From JBBITI01 sp963735055 (GTDB lineage Bacteria > Chloroflexota > Dehalococcoidia > Dehalococcoidales > UBA2162): a DNA stretch of 64,000 bases. Location of the stretch: NCBI GenBank assembly GCA_963735055.1, contig CAVTJN010000004.1, forward strand, positions 682,001 through 746,000. The letters run 5' to 3'. The position numbers and the translations under genes were made by a program. Positions within the stretch are counted from its first letter, which is position 1. Every line of letters starts with the position of its first letter. Below, in pieces: positions 17,315 to 27,573 of the stretch. The notes beneath the pieces were generated by a model that was given only the letters and a program-made list of their open reading frames with translations, ran no database searches and was not told the DNA's origin.

Positions 17315-18109
17315 CTACTCCCAGGGGAGTTCGCGGCCGGTCTGCCCCTTCCCCACCCGCCGCTGACGGGTTTCAGATACGCCCCGCATTTTGAGCGTCA
17401 GGAAGTCGACCTCAAACTGGTCGACCAGACCGGCGCCGGCGAAACTGAAATAACAGTTGTCCCCGATGATGATATGGTCGAGGACCTTGATCTGCATGAT
17501 CCGGCCCGCATAGACGAGGTCGCGCGTCACGTCTTTGTCGGCATCGCTCGGGTCGGGGCTGCCGGAGGGGTGGTTGTGCACGAAGATGAGGCCGGTGGCC
17601 GAGTGCCGGAGAGCGCTGGCAACCACCTCCCGTGTCCACACCACGCTGGCATCCACCGTGCCCTCGAAAAGGTCCTCCGCCGCCACGATCCGGTTCTGGC
17701 TGTTGAGAAACAGCACCTTGAATACCTCACTCTTGAGATCGCGCATCGAGTGGTACAGGTAGTCGAAGATCGCCTGCGCCGAGTCCAGCACCGGCCGGTC
17801 GATCACCCCCTCTTTGAGGAATTGGCGCGCCACTTCCTGAACCAGCTTGACACCAAGGGAATTGACCTGGCCGATCCCCTTGATCTGTCGCAGTTCGTCC
17901 AGCGGAGCCTCCAGTACCCCGCGCAATGACTTGAACCGGGCGATCGCCTCCTTGGCCTGGTCCTTCATGTCCTTTCGCGGCTGGCCGAGGGTGAGGAGCA
18001 GTTCGACCGTCTCGTAGTCGTGGAACCCGGCCAGGCCGGACTTGATAAACCGCCGGCGGAGCCGCTCGCGGTGCTCCTTGTTCTTTTCCTGCTTGTCCCT
18101 GGTATTCAT
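17315..18109 (-). CDS. radC: RadC family JAB-domain protein
   Basis: The protein has an N-terminal helix-hairpin-helix region (LRQIKGIGQVNSLGVK) and a C-terminal JAB/MPN domain with the metal motif HNHPSGSPDPSDAD. RadC/YeeS proteins are widespread; a direct role in repair is disputed. I take ATG 18109 (about 264 residues); upstream GTG/TTG codons would overlap the end of dnaE. It lies 25 bases after dnaE on the same strand and 55 bases before the selenoprotein operon with no terminator between, so read-through into that operon is possible. Confidence 0.93.
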   Translation of the reverse strand: MNTRDKQEKNKEHRERLRRRFIKSGLAGFHDYETVELLLTLGQPRKDMKDQAKEAIARFKSLRGVLEAPLDELRQIKGIGQVNSLGVKLVQEVARQFLKEGVIDRPVLDSAQAIFDYLYHSMRDLKSEVFKVLFLNSQNRIVAAEDLFEGTVDASVVWTREVVASALRHSATGLIFVHNHPSGSPDPSDADKDVTRDLVYAGRIMQIKVLDHIIIGDNCYFSFAGAGLVDQFEVDFLTLKMRGVSETRQRRVGKGQTGRELPWE

Positions 18110-18134
18110 GTTCAGCTGGCTCACCTGTCCCGGC

Positions 18135-21100
18135 CTACGGTTCGTCAACCGTCAGCCCGTCTTCCCCCACCAGCGCCTCCAGCCGCTGCCGCAGCTCCGG
18201 GCAGTAGCCGGTACTCACCCCGGTCAGCCGGGCGTGGGTAACCTTGTCATCGGCGTTCAGGCACAGGCTGACCTCATCTTCACCGCTGAATTCCCGTAGC
18301 GTGGCAACTACCTTGTGCAGGCGGGAAATGTCTTCATCCCGGTCTGCTGTCTCGCCCAGGCTGATGACCAGCCGGTGCTTTCTTGCAGGGCTGCCCGCTG
18401 ATGCCGGCGGCCGGTCCGCCACCGCCGTGGCCACTGGTTCCCGGAGACGGTCGGGCGTTTCCACCGGTGGCGTACTCACCTGTACCGGTTCGGCCACCAC
18501 CGACTCCGGGGACGCGGGAGCGGGCTGATACCGGCGGGCGCGGTCGCAGTTCAACTGGACGGCGTCGTCCCTTACCCGCACCTTACCTTCGATGACCAGC
18601 GTATTCCCTTCCTGCCACAGGTCGCGATCGGCATCGTAGACCCTTGGCCAGACCATAGTTTCGATGCTGCCGCTTATGTCCTCAAGCACGGCTTTGACAA
18701 AGGGCTTGCGTTCCCGCGTAAACAACTCGGTGACCTGGGCCACCTCGCCGACCACGGCCACACTCTGGCCGTCCATTTCCGCATCAATTTCGCTCGGCCA
18801 GATCATGCCCGGTTCCCTGAGGGCACCGGCGAATTGCCGGGACAGCGCCACCCCGAGCAGCTCTTTCTCCCACTGTGATCTTTCCCTGGGATTGATCTCG
18901 GCCGGCTTGAGTTGGAGGGGCGGGAGGGGCGTAGACACGGTCTGTCCCCAAAGGTCAAACATGGTCGACTGCCCCGACTCGCGCAGCCGCTGTTCCCGTT
19001 GGGCAAGTGATAGAATGTCGGGGACGTTGTTCAACAACGTGCCCCGGTCGCCGAATTCATCCAGGGCGCCTGCCTTGATCAGGCTCTCGAGCACCCGGCG
19101 GTTCATGCCGTGCAGATCGGCGCGGCGGGACAGGTCTTCCACCGACTTGAACGGGCCGCCGCGGCCGCGTTCGGCGATTACCGGGTCGATGGCCCCTGCC
19201 CCCACGTTCTTGATGGCCGCCAGCCCGAAGCGGATGGCCGACTGCCCATCGGCGGTGGCTTCAATGGCAGAAGCTAGCCTGGCTCCGGTTGATGTCCGGC
19301 CGCAGCACCGCGATGCCCAGGCGGCGGCACTCGGCGACGGCACTGGCCACTTTCTCCGCCGTTCCCATGTGGGACATCAGCAACGCGGTCATGTACTGCA
19401 CCGGGAAGTTCGCCTTGAGATAGGCCGTCTGGTAGGCGATCAGGGCATAGCTGAAGGCATGCGCCTTGTTGAAGGCGTATCCCGCAAAAGGCTCGATCAG
19501 GGCGAAGATCTTTTCGGCAATTTCGGGGCTGAAGCCGTTCTTCACCGCTCCGGCCATGAAACTGCCGCTTCTCCTTCTGCATGACCTCGGCAATCTTCTT
19601 GCCCATGGCCTTGCGGAAGATGTCCGCCTGGCCCAGGCTGTAACTGGCCAACGCCCGCACGATAAATAGCACCTGTTCCTGGTAGACGATGACGCCGTAG
19701 GTCTCTTTCAGGATATCTTCGAGTGCCGGATGAACATAGTGGATCGGTTCCAGACCCTGCTTGGCCTTGATAAAGGTGGGTATGTGTTCCATGGGCCCGG
19801 GGCGGTAGAGGGCGACCATGGCGGCGATATCGCTCGAAGCTGTGTGGTTTCAACTCTTTGATGTAGCGCCGCATGCCGGCGCCTTCCAGTTGGAAGACCC
19901 CGGCCGTCTCTCCCGACGACAGCAGCTCAAAGGTCTTGGGATCATCCATGGTGAGGCGGTTACAGGTCAATGTCAATACCACGATCTTCTCTGATGATTT
20001 CCCGGGCCTTGCCCAGGATGGTCAGGTTGGCCAGACCGAGAAAGTCCATCTTCAGCAGGCCGATCTGGGCGATGTCTTCCATCGACGAATTGCGTCATCA
20101 CGGCTGCGTCACCGCTCGCCCGCGCCGCCCGCTGCAGCGGAACATAACGGGTCAACGGCTCCTGCGAAATGACGACGCCGGCGGCGTGCGTGCTGGCGTG
20201 GCGGGACGATGCCCTCGACCTTACGGGCTGAGTCCACCAGTTTGCGCACGATGGCGTCCTGGTGGTAGATGCTCCGCAGTTCCGCATTCTCTTCCATGGC
20301 GCCGGTCCAGTGTCATGTTCACGGCAAACGGGACCAGCCTGGCCACGCGGTCGACGTCGCCGTAGGCCATACCCAGCGCCCGGCCGACGTCGCGGAGCGC
20401 CGCCCGGGCCCCCAGCGTCCCGAAGGTGATGATCTGGGCCACATGGTCCTGGCCGTATTTCTGCGAAACGTAGGCGATGACCTCGTCGCGCGCGTTCGTC
20501 CTCGAAGTCCATGTCGATATCCGGCATTTCCTTACGCTCGATGTTCAGGAAACGCTCGAAGACCAGCCGGTGTACTGATCGGGTCGATCTCAGTGATGCC
20601 CAGGCAGTGCAGGACGATGCTGGCCGCGGCGCTGCCCCGGACCCCGAAGAGGATCCCCCGCGCTTTCGACGAACGAGATGATGTCCCAGACAACCAGGAA
20701 ATAGTTGGCGAACTGGGTCTTCTGGATGACGTCGAGTTCGTAGTCGAGGCGTTCCTCTATTTCGGCGGAGGGGTCCGGGTAATACGTGGCCAGGCCTTCA
20801 CGGCAAAGGTCCGACAGGTACTCGTCCGGCGTCTTCCCTGCCGGCAGGTCGATCTCCGGCAGGTGCAGGCGGCCGAAATCCAGCTTCAGGTTGCACATGT
20901 CGGCGATCTCCGCCGTGTTCTCCAGCGCCTCGGGGATGTCCTGATAGAGCTCGGCCATCTCGTCCTGGGTCTTCAGGTAGAAGTAGTCGCCCGCCATCTT
21001 CATTCGCTTCTCATCGTCGACCGTGGTGTTGGTGCCGATGCACAGCAGGAGGTCGTGACGTCGGCGCGTCCTCGCGGTTGACGTAGTGGACGTCATTGGT

Positions 21101-21701
21101 CGCCACCAGCGGCATTCCCGTATCACGGCTGAGGGCGATCAGGTGCTGGTTCACCATCTCCAGTTCCGGCGATCGGGTGGCGTTGTATTTCCAGGTAGAA
21201 TTCGCCAAAGATCTCCTTATACCACAGCGCCGCTTGCCGGGCATCATCAGGCGACCCGCCCTTAACAGGGACGGAATCTCACCGGCAAGACAAGCCGATA
21301 GGGCCACCAGGCCCTCGATGGTGCTGCCGGAGCTCGTCTTTGGTCTACCCGCGGCTTGTAGTAAAAGCCCTCCAGGTGGGCCTTGGTCGTCAAGCTGGAT
21401 CAGGTTCCGGTAGCCCGTCTGGTCCTTGGCCAGGAGAACCAGATGGAAGTAGTCTTGTCGGCCGCCGTTCTCGGTCTTCGCCGTTCCGTCGGCCGCGACG
21501 TACACCTCGCAGCCGATAATGGGCTTGATCCCGGCGGCCTCGCGCCGCCTGGTAGAATTGGATGACGCCGTACATCACGCCGTGGTCGGTCATGGCCAGG
21601 CTGTCCATACCCAGCTCCTTGGCCCGGGCCACCAGTTGGGGGATTCGACACATGCCGTCAAGCAGGCTGTACTCAGTGTGAACGTGGAGATGGGTGAACA
21701 T
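18135..21701 (-). pseudogene. dnaE: DNA polymerase III alpha subunit, frame broken by many single-base shifts
   Basis: Joined across frames this is a full-length DnaE: PHP domain (MFTHLHVHTEYSLLDGM), polymerase core (PDIDMDFEDER, YGQDHVAQIITFGTLGARAA, VALYRPGPMEHIPTFI), HhH and OB parts, with an intact C-terminus at 18135-19343. Between about 19280 and 21550 at least a dozen shifts occur, near 19285, 19565, 19831, 19972, 20097, 20213, 20305, 20500, 20565, 20660, 21063, 21173, 21340, 21395 and 21545. Nearly all look like one extra base; one near 21255 looks like a loss. Substitutions and nonsense codons are not enriched. As dnaE is essential and no second copy is seen, sequence error is the likely cause. 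Confidence 0.9.
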
Positions 21702-21730
21702 GGCACCTCGGAGGGGACGATTTCCCCGCT

Positions 21731-21736
21731 ATTATA
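21731..21736 (-). promoter_or_regulatory. -10 box of the dnaE promoter
   Basis: TATAAT on the minus strand, 30 bases before the dnaE ATG. A good -35 at 17 bases is not seen. The same AT-rich stretch may serve the divergent gene at 21757. Confidence 0.5.
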
Positions 21737-21756
21737 GCATAGGGATACGACACTAA

Positions 21757-22464
21757 TTGCCAATCAAAATCGCCGGCCAGGTGGTCCGCTGGCTGTTCAT
21801 CCTGTGCCTGCCGCTCCTGCTGCTGACCGCCGCCCTGCGCATCCCGGCCAGCAGTGCCTGGTTGTACTACTCGCTTTTCAATAAGTATCAGGTGGGGACG
21901 ACGACCGGATTGGATGCCCCGGCACTCAAGGCGGCCGCCCGCGGCCTGGTCGGCTATTTCAATTCCGGAGACGAGTACATCGACCTGACGGTGACCAGGA
22001 ACGGCCAGCCCTTCGTGCTTTTCAACGAACGCGAAATCGTGCATCTCAAGGACGTGAAAAAGCTGTTCCAGCTGGACCTGCATGTCCTGTGGGCAACGGG
22101 CGCCTTCGCCATCGCATACGCGGCGTTCGCCGTGTTGGGCGGCCGGCGCCGGCGGGCGATGCTGGCGAGGGCTGGCTTGTATGGGGCTGGGCTCACCCTT
22201 GGGCTGATGCTGGCCATGGGCGTCGGCATGCTGTTTGATTTCGACGCCCTCTTGTGGCGGTTTCACCTGGTGAGCTTTGCCAACGACTTCTGGCTGCTGG
22301 ACCCGGCACGCGACTACCTCATCATGCTGATAACACACGGATTCATGTATGATGCCGCATTTGTGGTGGCCGGGGCGACCGGGGCGGCGGCGCTGGTGGT
22401 GGGTGCAGCGGGTGGTGGCTATCTGCTCCATTTACGGAAGCAGGAAAACAACTCCCACATATAG
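21757..22464 (+). CDS. DUF1461 (TIGR01906 family) integral membrane protein
   Basis: The protein has 235 residues, a TTG start and five or so membrane segments: about 8-30, 108-128, 138-160, a helix near 185, and a Gly/Ala-rich one at 200-225. Between the first and second lies an extracytoplasmic part with GEYIDLTVTRNG-like sequence and the family's 'EREIVHLKDVKKLFQLD' segment. DUF1461 proteins are found in Gram-positive and Chloroflexota genomes; their role is unknown. It is divergent from dnaE and monocistronic. Confidence 0.75.
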   Translation: MPIKIAGQVVRWLFILCLPLLLLTAALRIPASSAWLYYSLFNKYQVGTTTGLDAPALKAAARGLVGYFNSGDEYIDLTVTRNGQPFVLFNEREIVHLKDVKKLFQLDLHVLWATGAFAIAYAAFAVLGGRRRRAMLARAGLYGAGLTLGLMLAMGVGMLFDFDALLWRFHLVSFANDFWLLDPARDYLIMLITHGFMYDAAFVVAGATGAAALVVGAAGGGYLLHLRKQENNSHI

Positions 22465-22615
22465 TATCGTGAGTCTTGAGCGCCGACTCTGTGTGGACCT
22501 GGCGCCGCCCTGCGCCCTTCCGCCAAATCGCTCCCCTTGAACAACAGCTGATGCCGGCGGATCGGTCCAATCGACTCTTCAGTGGAGACATAGACGATGA
22601 CGGGGCGGGATTCCC

Positions 22616-23506
22616 CTACTTCGGCTCGTCGCCGAAGCGCTTCTCCATGTCGGAGAGGAACCGCTCAATCTCGGGTGACAACGGTGGCTGTTTGGTGTCC
22701 GGGGTGCGGTGGGGATGGGTGTCGTACTGCTCCTCCATCTCCTTGACGATGGCCTTGAGTTGCGGGTTCTTGTTCAGGGCCTGGCTGACTTCCTCGCCTT
22801 GCTGATGCGCTCGATCGTAGTAATCGTTATCCACCGGGATGCTGTACATCGATGAAATCATGTCCATCAACCGGGCCGCGCCGTTGTAGTCTTCTTCGAG
22901 CTGTGTATACTGGGGAATGTGGGCGATCAGGCTCATCGTCTCCATGCCCAGATCGGGTGCTTTCTGACTGATCAGCGTCGTGATGGTGGTCGGGCCCTGG
23001 TACTTGCTGGACTCGATCCCGAGACCTTCGAGTTCCGACGCCGTGGTCTGTCCACTCGAGCCACCGGTCACCTGCAAAGGCATGGTGTGGGGAACATAGT
23101 CGTACATACTGCCCAACAGGCAGTAGCGCTTGACGCCCATCCGGGCGAGCACGCGCACAATGGACTCGATATAGAGGTCGCTGTGGTTATGCGGCTCGAG
23201 CAAGTGCAGAAAGATGAAGTCGTTCCCATTGGTGCCCCGGCCGTAAGTCATGTAGGTGTTGGGGACCGCAACCTGGCGCTTACCATCGTCATCGTAGTAG
23301 ATGGTGGGCCGGTAACGCGTGAAGTCGAAGAAGTTGCCGGGACGGGAAATCCGTCCCAGGTCCTCGGCCTGAAAATGCTTTTCCAGCCAGGCAAGCGTTA
23401 GCGTCCCGACACTGCCGACATCGATCCACGGGTCGAGCATCGCCAGCACGTGGGGATCATGCAATTCCGGGATGGGTTCATCCAGCTCAAAAGCGCCAAC
23501 TCTCAT
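22616..23506 (-). CDS. PAC2 family protein (proteasome-assembly-chaperone-like)
   Basis: The protein has 296 residues. The segments DPWIDVGSVGTLTLAWL, DFTRYRP, 'VPNTYMTYGRGTNGNDFIFL', 'GVKRYCLLGSMYDYVPH' and ITTLISQKAPDLGMETMSLIAHIPQY follow the PAC2 superfamily. The C-terminal 60 residues are helical and charged. Bacterial PAC2 proteins are common in actinobacteria and Chloroflexota; the relation to proteasome assembly is by fold only, as no proteasome gene is in the window. Its promoter box is so close to the ATG that the mRNA should be leaderless. Confidence 0.8.
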   Translation of the reverse strand: MRVGAFELDEPIPELHDPHVLAMLDPWIDVGSVGTLTLAWLEKHFQAEDLGRISRPGNFFDFTRYRPTIYYDDDGKRQVAVPNTYMTYGRGTNGNDFIFLHLLEPHNHSDLYIESIVRVLARMGVKRYCLLGSMYDYVPHTMPLQVTGGSSGQTTASELEGLGIESSKYQGPTTITTLISQKAPDLGMETMSLIAHIPQYTQLEEDYNGAARLMDMISSMYSIPVDNDYYDRAHQQGEEVSQALNKNPQLKAIVKEMEEQYDTHPHRTPDTKQPPLSPEIERFLSDMEKRFGDEPK

Positions 23507-23512
23507 AGCCTA

Positions 23513-23518
23513 ATTGTA
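23513..23518 (-). promoter_or_regulatory. -10 box giving a leaderless PAC2 mRNA
   Basis: TACAAT on the minus strand ends 6 bases before the ATG at 23506, so the expected transcription start is the start codon itself. No Shine-Dalgarno is present, which fits. The -35 is weak. Confidence 0.6.
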
Positions 23519-23894
23519 GCACAATCCGGCTCGCTGAAGCCGAAACCGGCGCCGTGGCACGCCTGCCCGGGGCGCTTAGGGGCGAATGTTCGACCCGGGT
23601 TGACCCGCCACCGATAGTTGCACGGCTTGCGGCGTCAGGGTCAGGTGTTTTCAGCGGAATGTCAACCATAGTTTAGGCCTCATTCTGCTGAAGCGGGACT
23701 ATCGTCCCTCCGGAATAGCCTAAGCCGACTATTGCCGCGCCCCTCTTGTGTAACTACTATGAGGATAGCTTGCTTTTTGGTAAGAAAAGAGATGCCGCGA
23801 GCCCTGATTCGTGAATCTGAAGTTGTGATCTCGGCCGTGGCGGCAATGGGGAGTGTAGGCGCGAGCGCCGTCGCATGAAACGGCGATGGCTCTA

Positions 23895-23903
23895 TGCTAT
23901 GAT
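23895..23903 (+). promoter_or_regulatory. Extended -10 promoter for the rml operon
   Basis: TG-C-TATGAT lies 53 bases before the rmlA start, which has GAGGGAGA upstream. No clear -35 is seen. Confidence 0.45.
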
Positions 23904-23956
23904 ATCCTGTAATCCAGAGGGATAGCCATCCATGTCAATGAGGGAGACTTAGCTTC

Positions 23957-25031
23957 ATGAAAGCACTCGTGCTGGCTGGCGGAAAAGGCACGCGCCTGAA
24001 GCCGCTGACGACCACGATGACCAAGCAGTTGGTGCCGGTGGCCAACAAGCCCATTCTGTTCTACGTTCTCGACCAGATACGTGGAGCCGGGATCTCGGAC
24101 ATCGGAATCATCATCGCCCCGGAGACCGGGCAGTCCATCAAGGATGCTGTCGGAAACGGCTCACGCTGGAACGCCCGCATAACCTTCATCCCCCAGGCCG
24201 AACCCAAGGGACTGGCCCATGCCGTCCTGACGGCCCGGGATTTCCTGGGTGATTCATCCTTCCTCATGTTCCTGGGCGACAACCTGGTGCAAAAAGGCAT
24301 TACCCGTTTCGTGGAGGAGTTCCAGCGTAACGCCGCCTCCATCGACTCGCTGATTCTCCTTAAGGAAGTCAAGGAGACCCATCTTTTCGGGATCGCCGAG
24401 CTCAACGCCAAGGGCGAAGTCTTCCACATTGAGGAAAAACCCAAACAGGCCAAGAGTAACCTTGCCGTCATCGGCGTCTACGTTTTCTCCCCCGTTATTC
24501 ACGAGGCGATAAGCCAGATCAAACCGTCATGGCGGGGTGAACTGGAAATCACCGACGCCATTCAAAAGTTGATCGACATGGGAAAGAAGGTCCACAGTCA
24601 TATTCTCGACGGATGGTGGCTGGATACCGGCAAGAAGGATGACCTTCTCGAGGCCAACCGGGTGGTGCTCGACGAATTCTTGAAACGTGACATCAGGCTG
24701 CGAGATCGGGCCGTCCTGTCAAATCGTGGGCCGGGTTGAAATTGGCAAGGGTACCACCGTCGAGAGCAGCACCATCCGCGGGCCGGTCTCCATCGCCGAA
24801 AACTGCCGCCTGTCCAACTGCTTCGTCGGCCCTTTTACCAGCATCGGTCCGGGGACCGTGATCGCGGACTCCGAAATCGAACACTCGGTCATTCTGGACA
24901 ATTGCCTCATCCAGAGCATCGACCGCCTGCTCGATAGTATCATCGGCCGCGGGACTCACGTGGTGGCGCACAAGGACAAGTTCAGGGCAGTCCGGCTCTT
25001 TCTTGGCGACGACGCGCGGGTGGAACTCTAA
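23957..25031 (+). CDS. rfbA: Glucose-1-phosphate thymidylyltransferase, long (archaeal-like) type; one-base frameshift
   Basis: The nucleotidyltransferase domain begins MKALVLAGGKGTRLKPLT (nucleotide-binding loop) and contains QAEPKGLAHAV and FLGDN. A C-terminal left-handed beta-helix follows (VEIGKGTTVESSTIRGPVSIA). This longer form of about 355 residues differs from the 290-residue RmlA of E. coli and is known from archaea and Gram-positives. The frame breaks near 24695; removing one A in GACATCAGGC restores 'FLKRDIGCEIGPSCQ...'. It makes dTDP-glucose for the three genes behind it (1-base gap to the next). Confidence 0.87.
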
Positions 25032-25032
25032 A

Positions 25033-25560
25033 ATGGCCGTCAAGGAATATCCTCTATCTGGCGTCAAGACCTACGATCTCAGTCTGCTCCCTGACGAACG
25101 CGGCTTCTTCAGTGAAGCCATCAGGCAGGACTGGAGCGACGTCGTTCAGGAGCAGATCGTACAGGCAAACCTCAGCTTCACCTACCCCAACATCGTCCGC
25201 GCCTGGCACCGCCATCTGCGCGGGCAGGTGGATGTCTTCCTGGTGCTGGACGGCGCCCTGAAGATCTGCGCCTACGACCCGGACAGTGGAAAGCTGGCCG
25301 AGGTCGTCGCCAGTTCACGTAAGCCGATGCTGGTCCGAATCCCCGGTCACTACTGGCACGGCTTTAAAGCGGTGGCCGCCGCGTCTTCCGGGGGAGCGCT
25401 GCTGATGTACTTTGTCAACCGCCTCTACGACCCTAAAGACCCCGATGAGGAACGGCGGCCGTGGGACGACCCGGCGATCGTGCCGTCAGAGATTAACGGC
25501 AATAAGAAGGAGCCAAGGGCAGGCCAGCCCTGGGACTGGTTTGCCCCGCCGCACAAGTAG
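25033..25560 (+). CDS. rfbC: dTDP-4-dehydrorhamnose 3,5-epimerase family protein
   Basis: This 175-residue cupin-like protein is of the RmlC family. It has the opening LSLLPDERGFFSEAIR, the conserved NIVRAWHRHLRGQVDVFLVLDG with the catalytic His, YDPDSGKLAEVV, and RIPGHYWHGFKAV. It epimerises C3 and C5 of dTDP-4-keto-6-deoxyglucose. The ATG at 25033 is one base after the rmlA stop; an upstream in-frame GTG would lie inside rmlA. The stop is followed at once by the rfbB ATG. Confidence 0.9.
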   Translation: MAVKEYPLSGVKTYDLSLLPDERGFFSEAIRQDWSDVVQEQIVQANLSFTYPNIVRAWHRHLRGQVDVFLVLDGALKICAYDPDSGKLAEVVASSRKPMLVRIPGHYWHGFKAVAAASSGGALLMYFVNRLYDPKDPDEERRPWDDPAIVPSEINGNKKEPRAGQPWDWFAPPHK

Positions 25561-26565
25561 ATGAAGGTACTGGTTACCGGCGGCGCCGGATTCATCGGCG
25601 CCAATTTCCTCCACCATAGCCTGCAGACTCACCCGGACTGGGACGTGACCAACCTGGATTCCGTGACCTATGCGGGTAATCTGGAGAACCTGAAGGGCAT
25701 CGAAAAGGAGCCGCGCTACCATTTCGTCAAAGGGGATATCGCCGACCGGACCGTCGTCGACACCCTGCTCAGTCAGAAGTTCGACGTAGTGGTCAACTTC
25801 GCCGCCGAATCACACGTCGACCGCAGCATACTGGACTCGTCCCCGTTCATCGACACCAACATCCGCGGCACTCAGGTCCTACTCGAAGGCGTACGCCGAC
25901 ACGGCGTCGGTAAGTATCTCCAGGTCTCCACCGATGAAGTGTACGGTTCCACCGAGCAGGGCAGCTTCTCCGAGCTTTCTCCATTGGACCCCAGTAGCCC
26001 CTATTCCGCCAGCAAGGCCAGTGCCGACCTCCTGTGCCTGGCCTACTTCAAGACTCATCACACGCCGGTGGTCATCACCCGCTGCACTAACAACTTCGGC
26101 CCTTACCAGTTCCCGGAGAAGCTCATTCCCCTGGTCATCAGCAACGCCCTGGAAGACAAGCCGGTACCGGTCTACGGCGACGGGCTGAACGTTCGGGACT
26201 GGATTTTCGTGATCGACCATTGCCTGGCCATCGATGCTGTCGTCCAGCACGGCCGGATCGGCGAGGTGTACAACGTCGCCGGCGGCAACGAGAAGACCAA
26301 CCTGGAGATCATCAGGGAACTCCTGCGCCTGGTGCGGAAGCCGGACAGCCTGATCCGGTTCGTTACCGACCGTCCCGGCCACGACCGCCGCTATTCCATC
26401 GACAGCGCTAAACTCCAGAATGAGCTTCACTGGAAGCCGACCCATCCGTTCCCGGAGGCCCTGGCCGCCACCGTCGACTGGTATCTCAAGAATGAGCCCT
26501 GGTGGCGCCGCATCAAGAGCGGCGACTACTTGAAGTACTATGACACCTGGTACAACCGAAAATGA
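25561..26565 (+). CDS. rfbB: dTDP-glucose 4,6-dehydratase
   Basis: A 334-residue extended SDR of the RmlB type. It has VTGGAGFIGANF at the NAD loop, DSVTYAGNLENL, FAAESHVDRSI, the STDEVYGS segment (catalytic Thr, Asp and Glu), YSASKASADLL (catalytic Tyr and Lys) and RCTNNFGPYQFPEKLIP. It converts dTDP-glucose to dTDP-4-keto-6-deoxyglucose. It abuts rfbC with no gap and overlaps rfbD by 4 bases (ATGA), so the four genes form a tight operon. Confidence 0.96.
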   Translation: MKVLVTGGAGFIGANFLHHSLQTHPDWDVTNLDSVTYAGNLENLKGIEKEPRYHFVKGDIADRTVVDTLLSQKFDVVVNFAAESHVDRSILDSSPFIDTNIRGTQVLLEGVRRHGVGKYLQVSTDEVYGSTEQGSFSELSPLDPSSPYSASKASADLLCLAYFKTHHTPVVITRCTNNFGPYQFPEKLIPLVISNALEDKPVPVYGDGLNVRDWIFVIDHCLAIDAVVQHGRIGEVYNVAGGNEKTNLEIIRELLRLVRKPDSLIRFVTDRPGHDRRYSIDSAKLQNELHWKPTHPFPEALAATVDWYLKNEPWWRRIKSGDYLKYYDTWYNRK

Positions 26566-27425
26566 GGGTCCTGATCACCGGCGCCAACGGCCAGTTGGGT
26601 TCCGACCTGGTCGAGGCCCTCAAGAGTCACGACCTGGCGCCCCTGACCCACGCTGACGCCGACATCACCGACCTCAAAGCCATCGAGGCGGCGTGCATCA
26701 ACTACCGGCCGGACGTCATCATTAACACGGCGGCCTACGTGCGGGTGGACGACTGCGAAGCCAATCCCGACCTCGCCTTCAAGGTGAATGCCCTGGGTGC
26801 CCGGAACCTTGCAGTGGTCGCCGAGGAGTTGGGGGCGAAGCTGGTGCACCTCAGTACCGACTATGTCTTTGGTGGCGAGCCGGCGAAGCGTGGGACCCCC
26901 TATACCGAGTTTGACACTCCGGTGCCTCCCAATGTCTACGGCCGATCCAAGCTCGCGGGCGAGGACTTTGTGCGTCACCTGTGCCGCCGCTACTTCATCG
27001 TCCGGGCGTCCGGGCTATTCGGGGTGGCAGGGTCGAGCGGGAAAGGCGGCAACTTCGTGGAAACGATGCTCAAGCTGGCGAAAGAGCGGGACCGCCTTAC
27101 CGTCGTGAACGACCAGGTCTTCTCGCCCACCTACACGCCGGACCTGGCGGCCAAGATCGCCCGGCTGCTGGACACCCGGCTCTACGGCGTGTACCACGTG
27201 ACGAATGCCGGCGCTTGTTCCTGGTACGAATTCGCCTCGGAGATATTGAGCCTGGGCGGCTCGAAGACTCCCATCATCCCCATCTCTTCCGCCCAGTATC
27301 CCCAGAAGGCCAGACGGCCCTCTTACTCGGTCCTTGATCACTGCTCCTTGAGATTGCAGGGCATGGATGACATCAGGGGTTGGCGGGAGGGGCTGGGCGA
27401 GTACCTGAAGCGGCGCCGTCAGTAA
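26562..27425 (+). CDS. rfbD: dTDP-4-dehydrorhamnose reductase
   Basis: A 287-residue RmlD-type reductase. It has ITGANGQLGSDLVEAL, NTAAYVRVDDCE (the usual T in AYT is R), HLSTDYVFGG, and YGRSKLAGE with the catalytic Tyr and Lys. It performs the last step to dTDP-L-rhamnose using NAD(P)H. It is the end of the rml operon and is convergent with the large surface-protein gene. Rhamnose is a likely component of the glycan encoded further along. Confidence 0.94.
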   Translation: MRVLITGANGQLGSDLVEALKSHDLAPLTHADADITDLKAIEAACINYRPDVIINTAAYVRVDDCEANPDLAFKVNALGARNLAVVAEELGAKLVHLSTDYVFGGEPAKRGTPYTEFDTPVPPNVYGRSKLAGEDFVRHLCRRYFIVRASGLFGVAGSSGKGGNFVETMLKLAKERDRLTVVNDQVFSPTYTPDLAAKIARLLDTRLYGVYHVTNAGACSWYEFASEILSLGGSKTPIIPISSAQYPQKARRPSYSVLDHCSLRLQGMDDIRGWREGLGEYLKRRRQ

Positions 27426-27491
27426 CCAGGGTCAGCATTCACGGGCGGCTCCGCCTGTGCTGTCCCCGGTGCTGCACTCGCGGTTTCCATC

Positions 27492-27512
27492 GCGACACTC
27501 CCGCAGTGTCGT
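27492..27512. terminator. Weak hairpin between the convergent rfbD and 27574 genes
   Basis: CGACACT/AGTGTCG, 7-bp stem with a CCCGC loop. It lacks a clear U tract on either strand, so it is only a candidate terminator. Confidence 0.25.
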
Positions 27513-27573
27513 GTTGACTCCTTCGGTTTGGGCAGGCAGTGCCTTCGGAGATAGCGAAAACCGGCGTCAATAA

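Larger units (their letters stand above)
23507..23956. other. 450-base intergenic region
   Basis: It contains the PAC2 promoter at its left edge and a possible rml promoter near its right edge. A weak inverted repeat (CGCCGT/ACGGCG, about 23867-23886) is present. I see no gene or structured RNA in the rest. Confidence 0.5.

Noticed and set aside
23715..23725. AGCCTAAGCCG shared with 40903 as a regulatory site
   Set aside because: Only two copies were seen, at unrelated distances from genes, and an 11-base match can arise by chance in 64 kb of GC-rich DNA.
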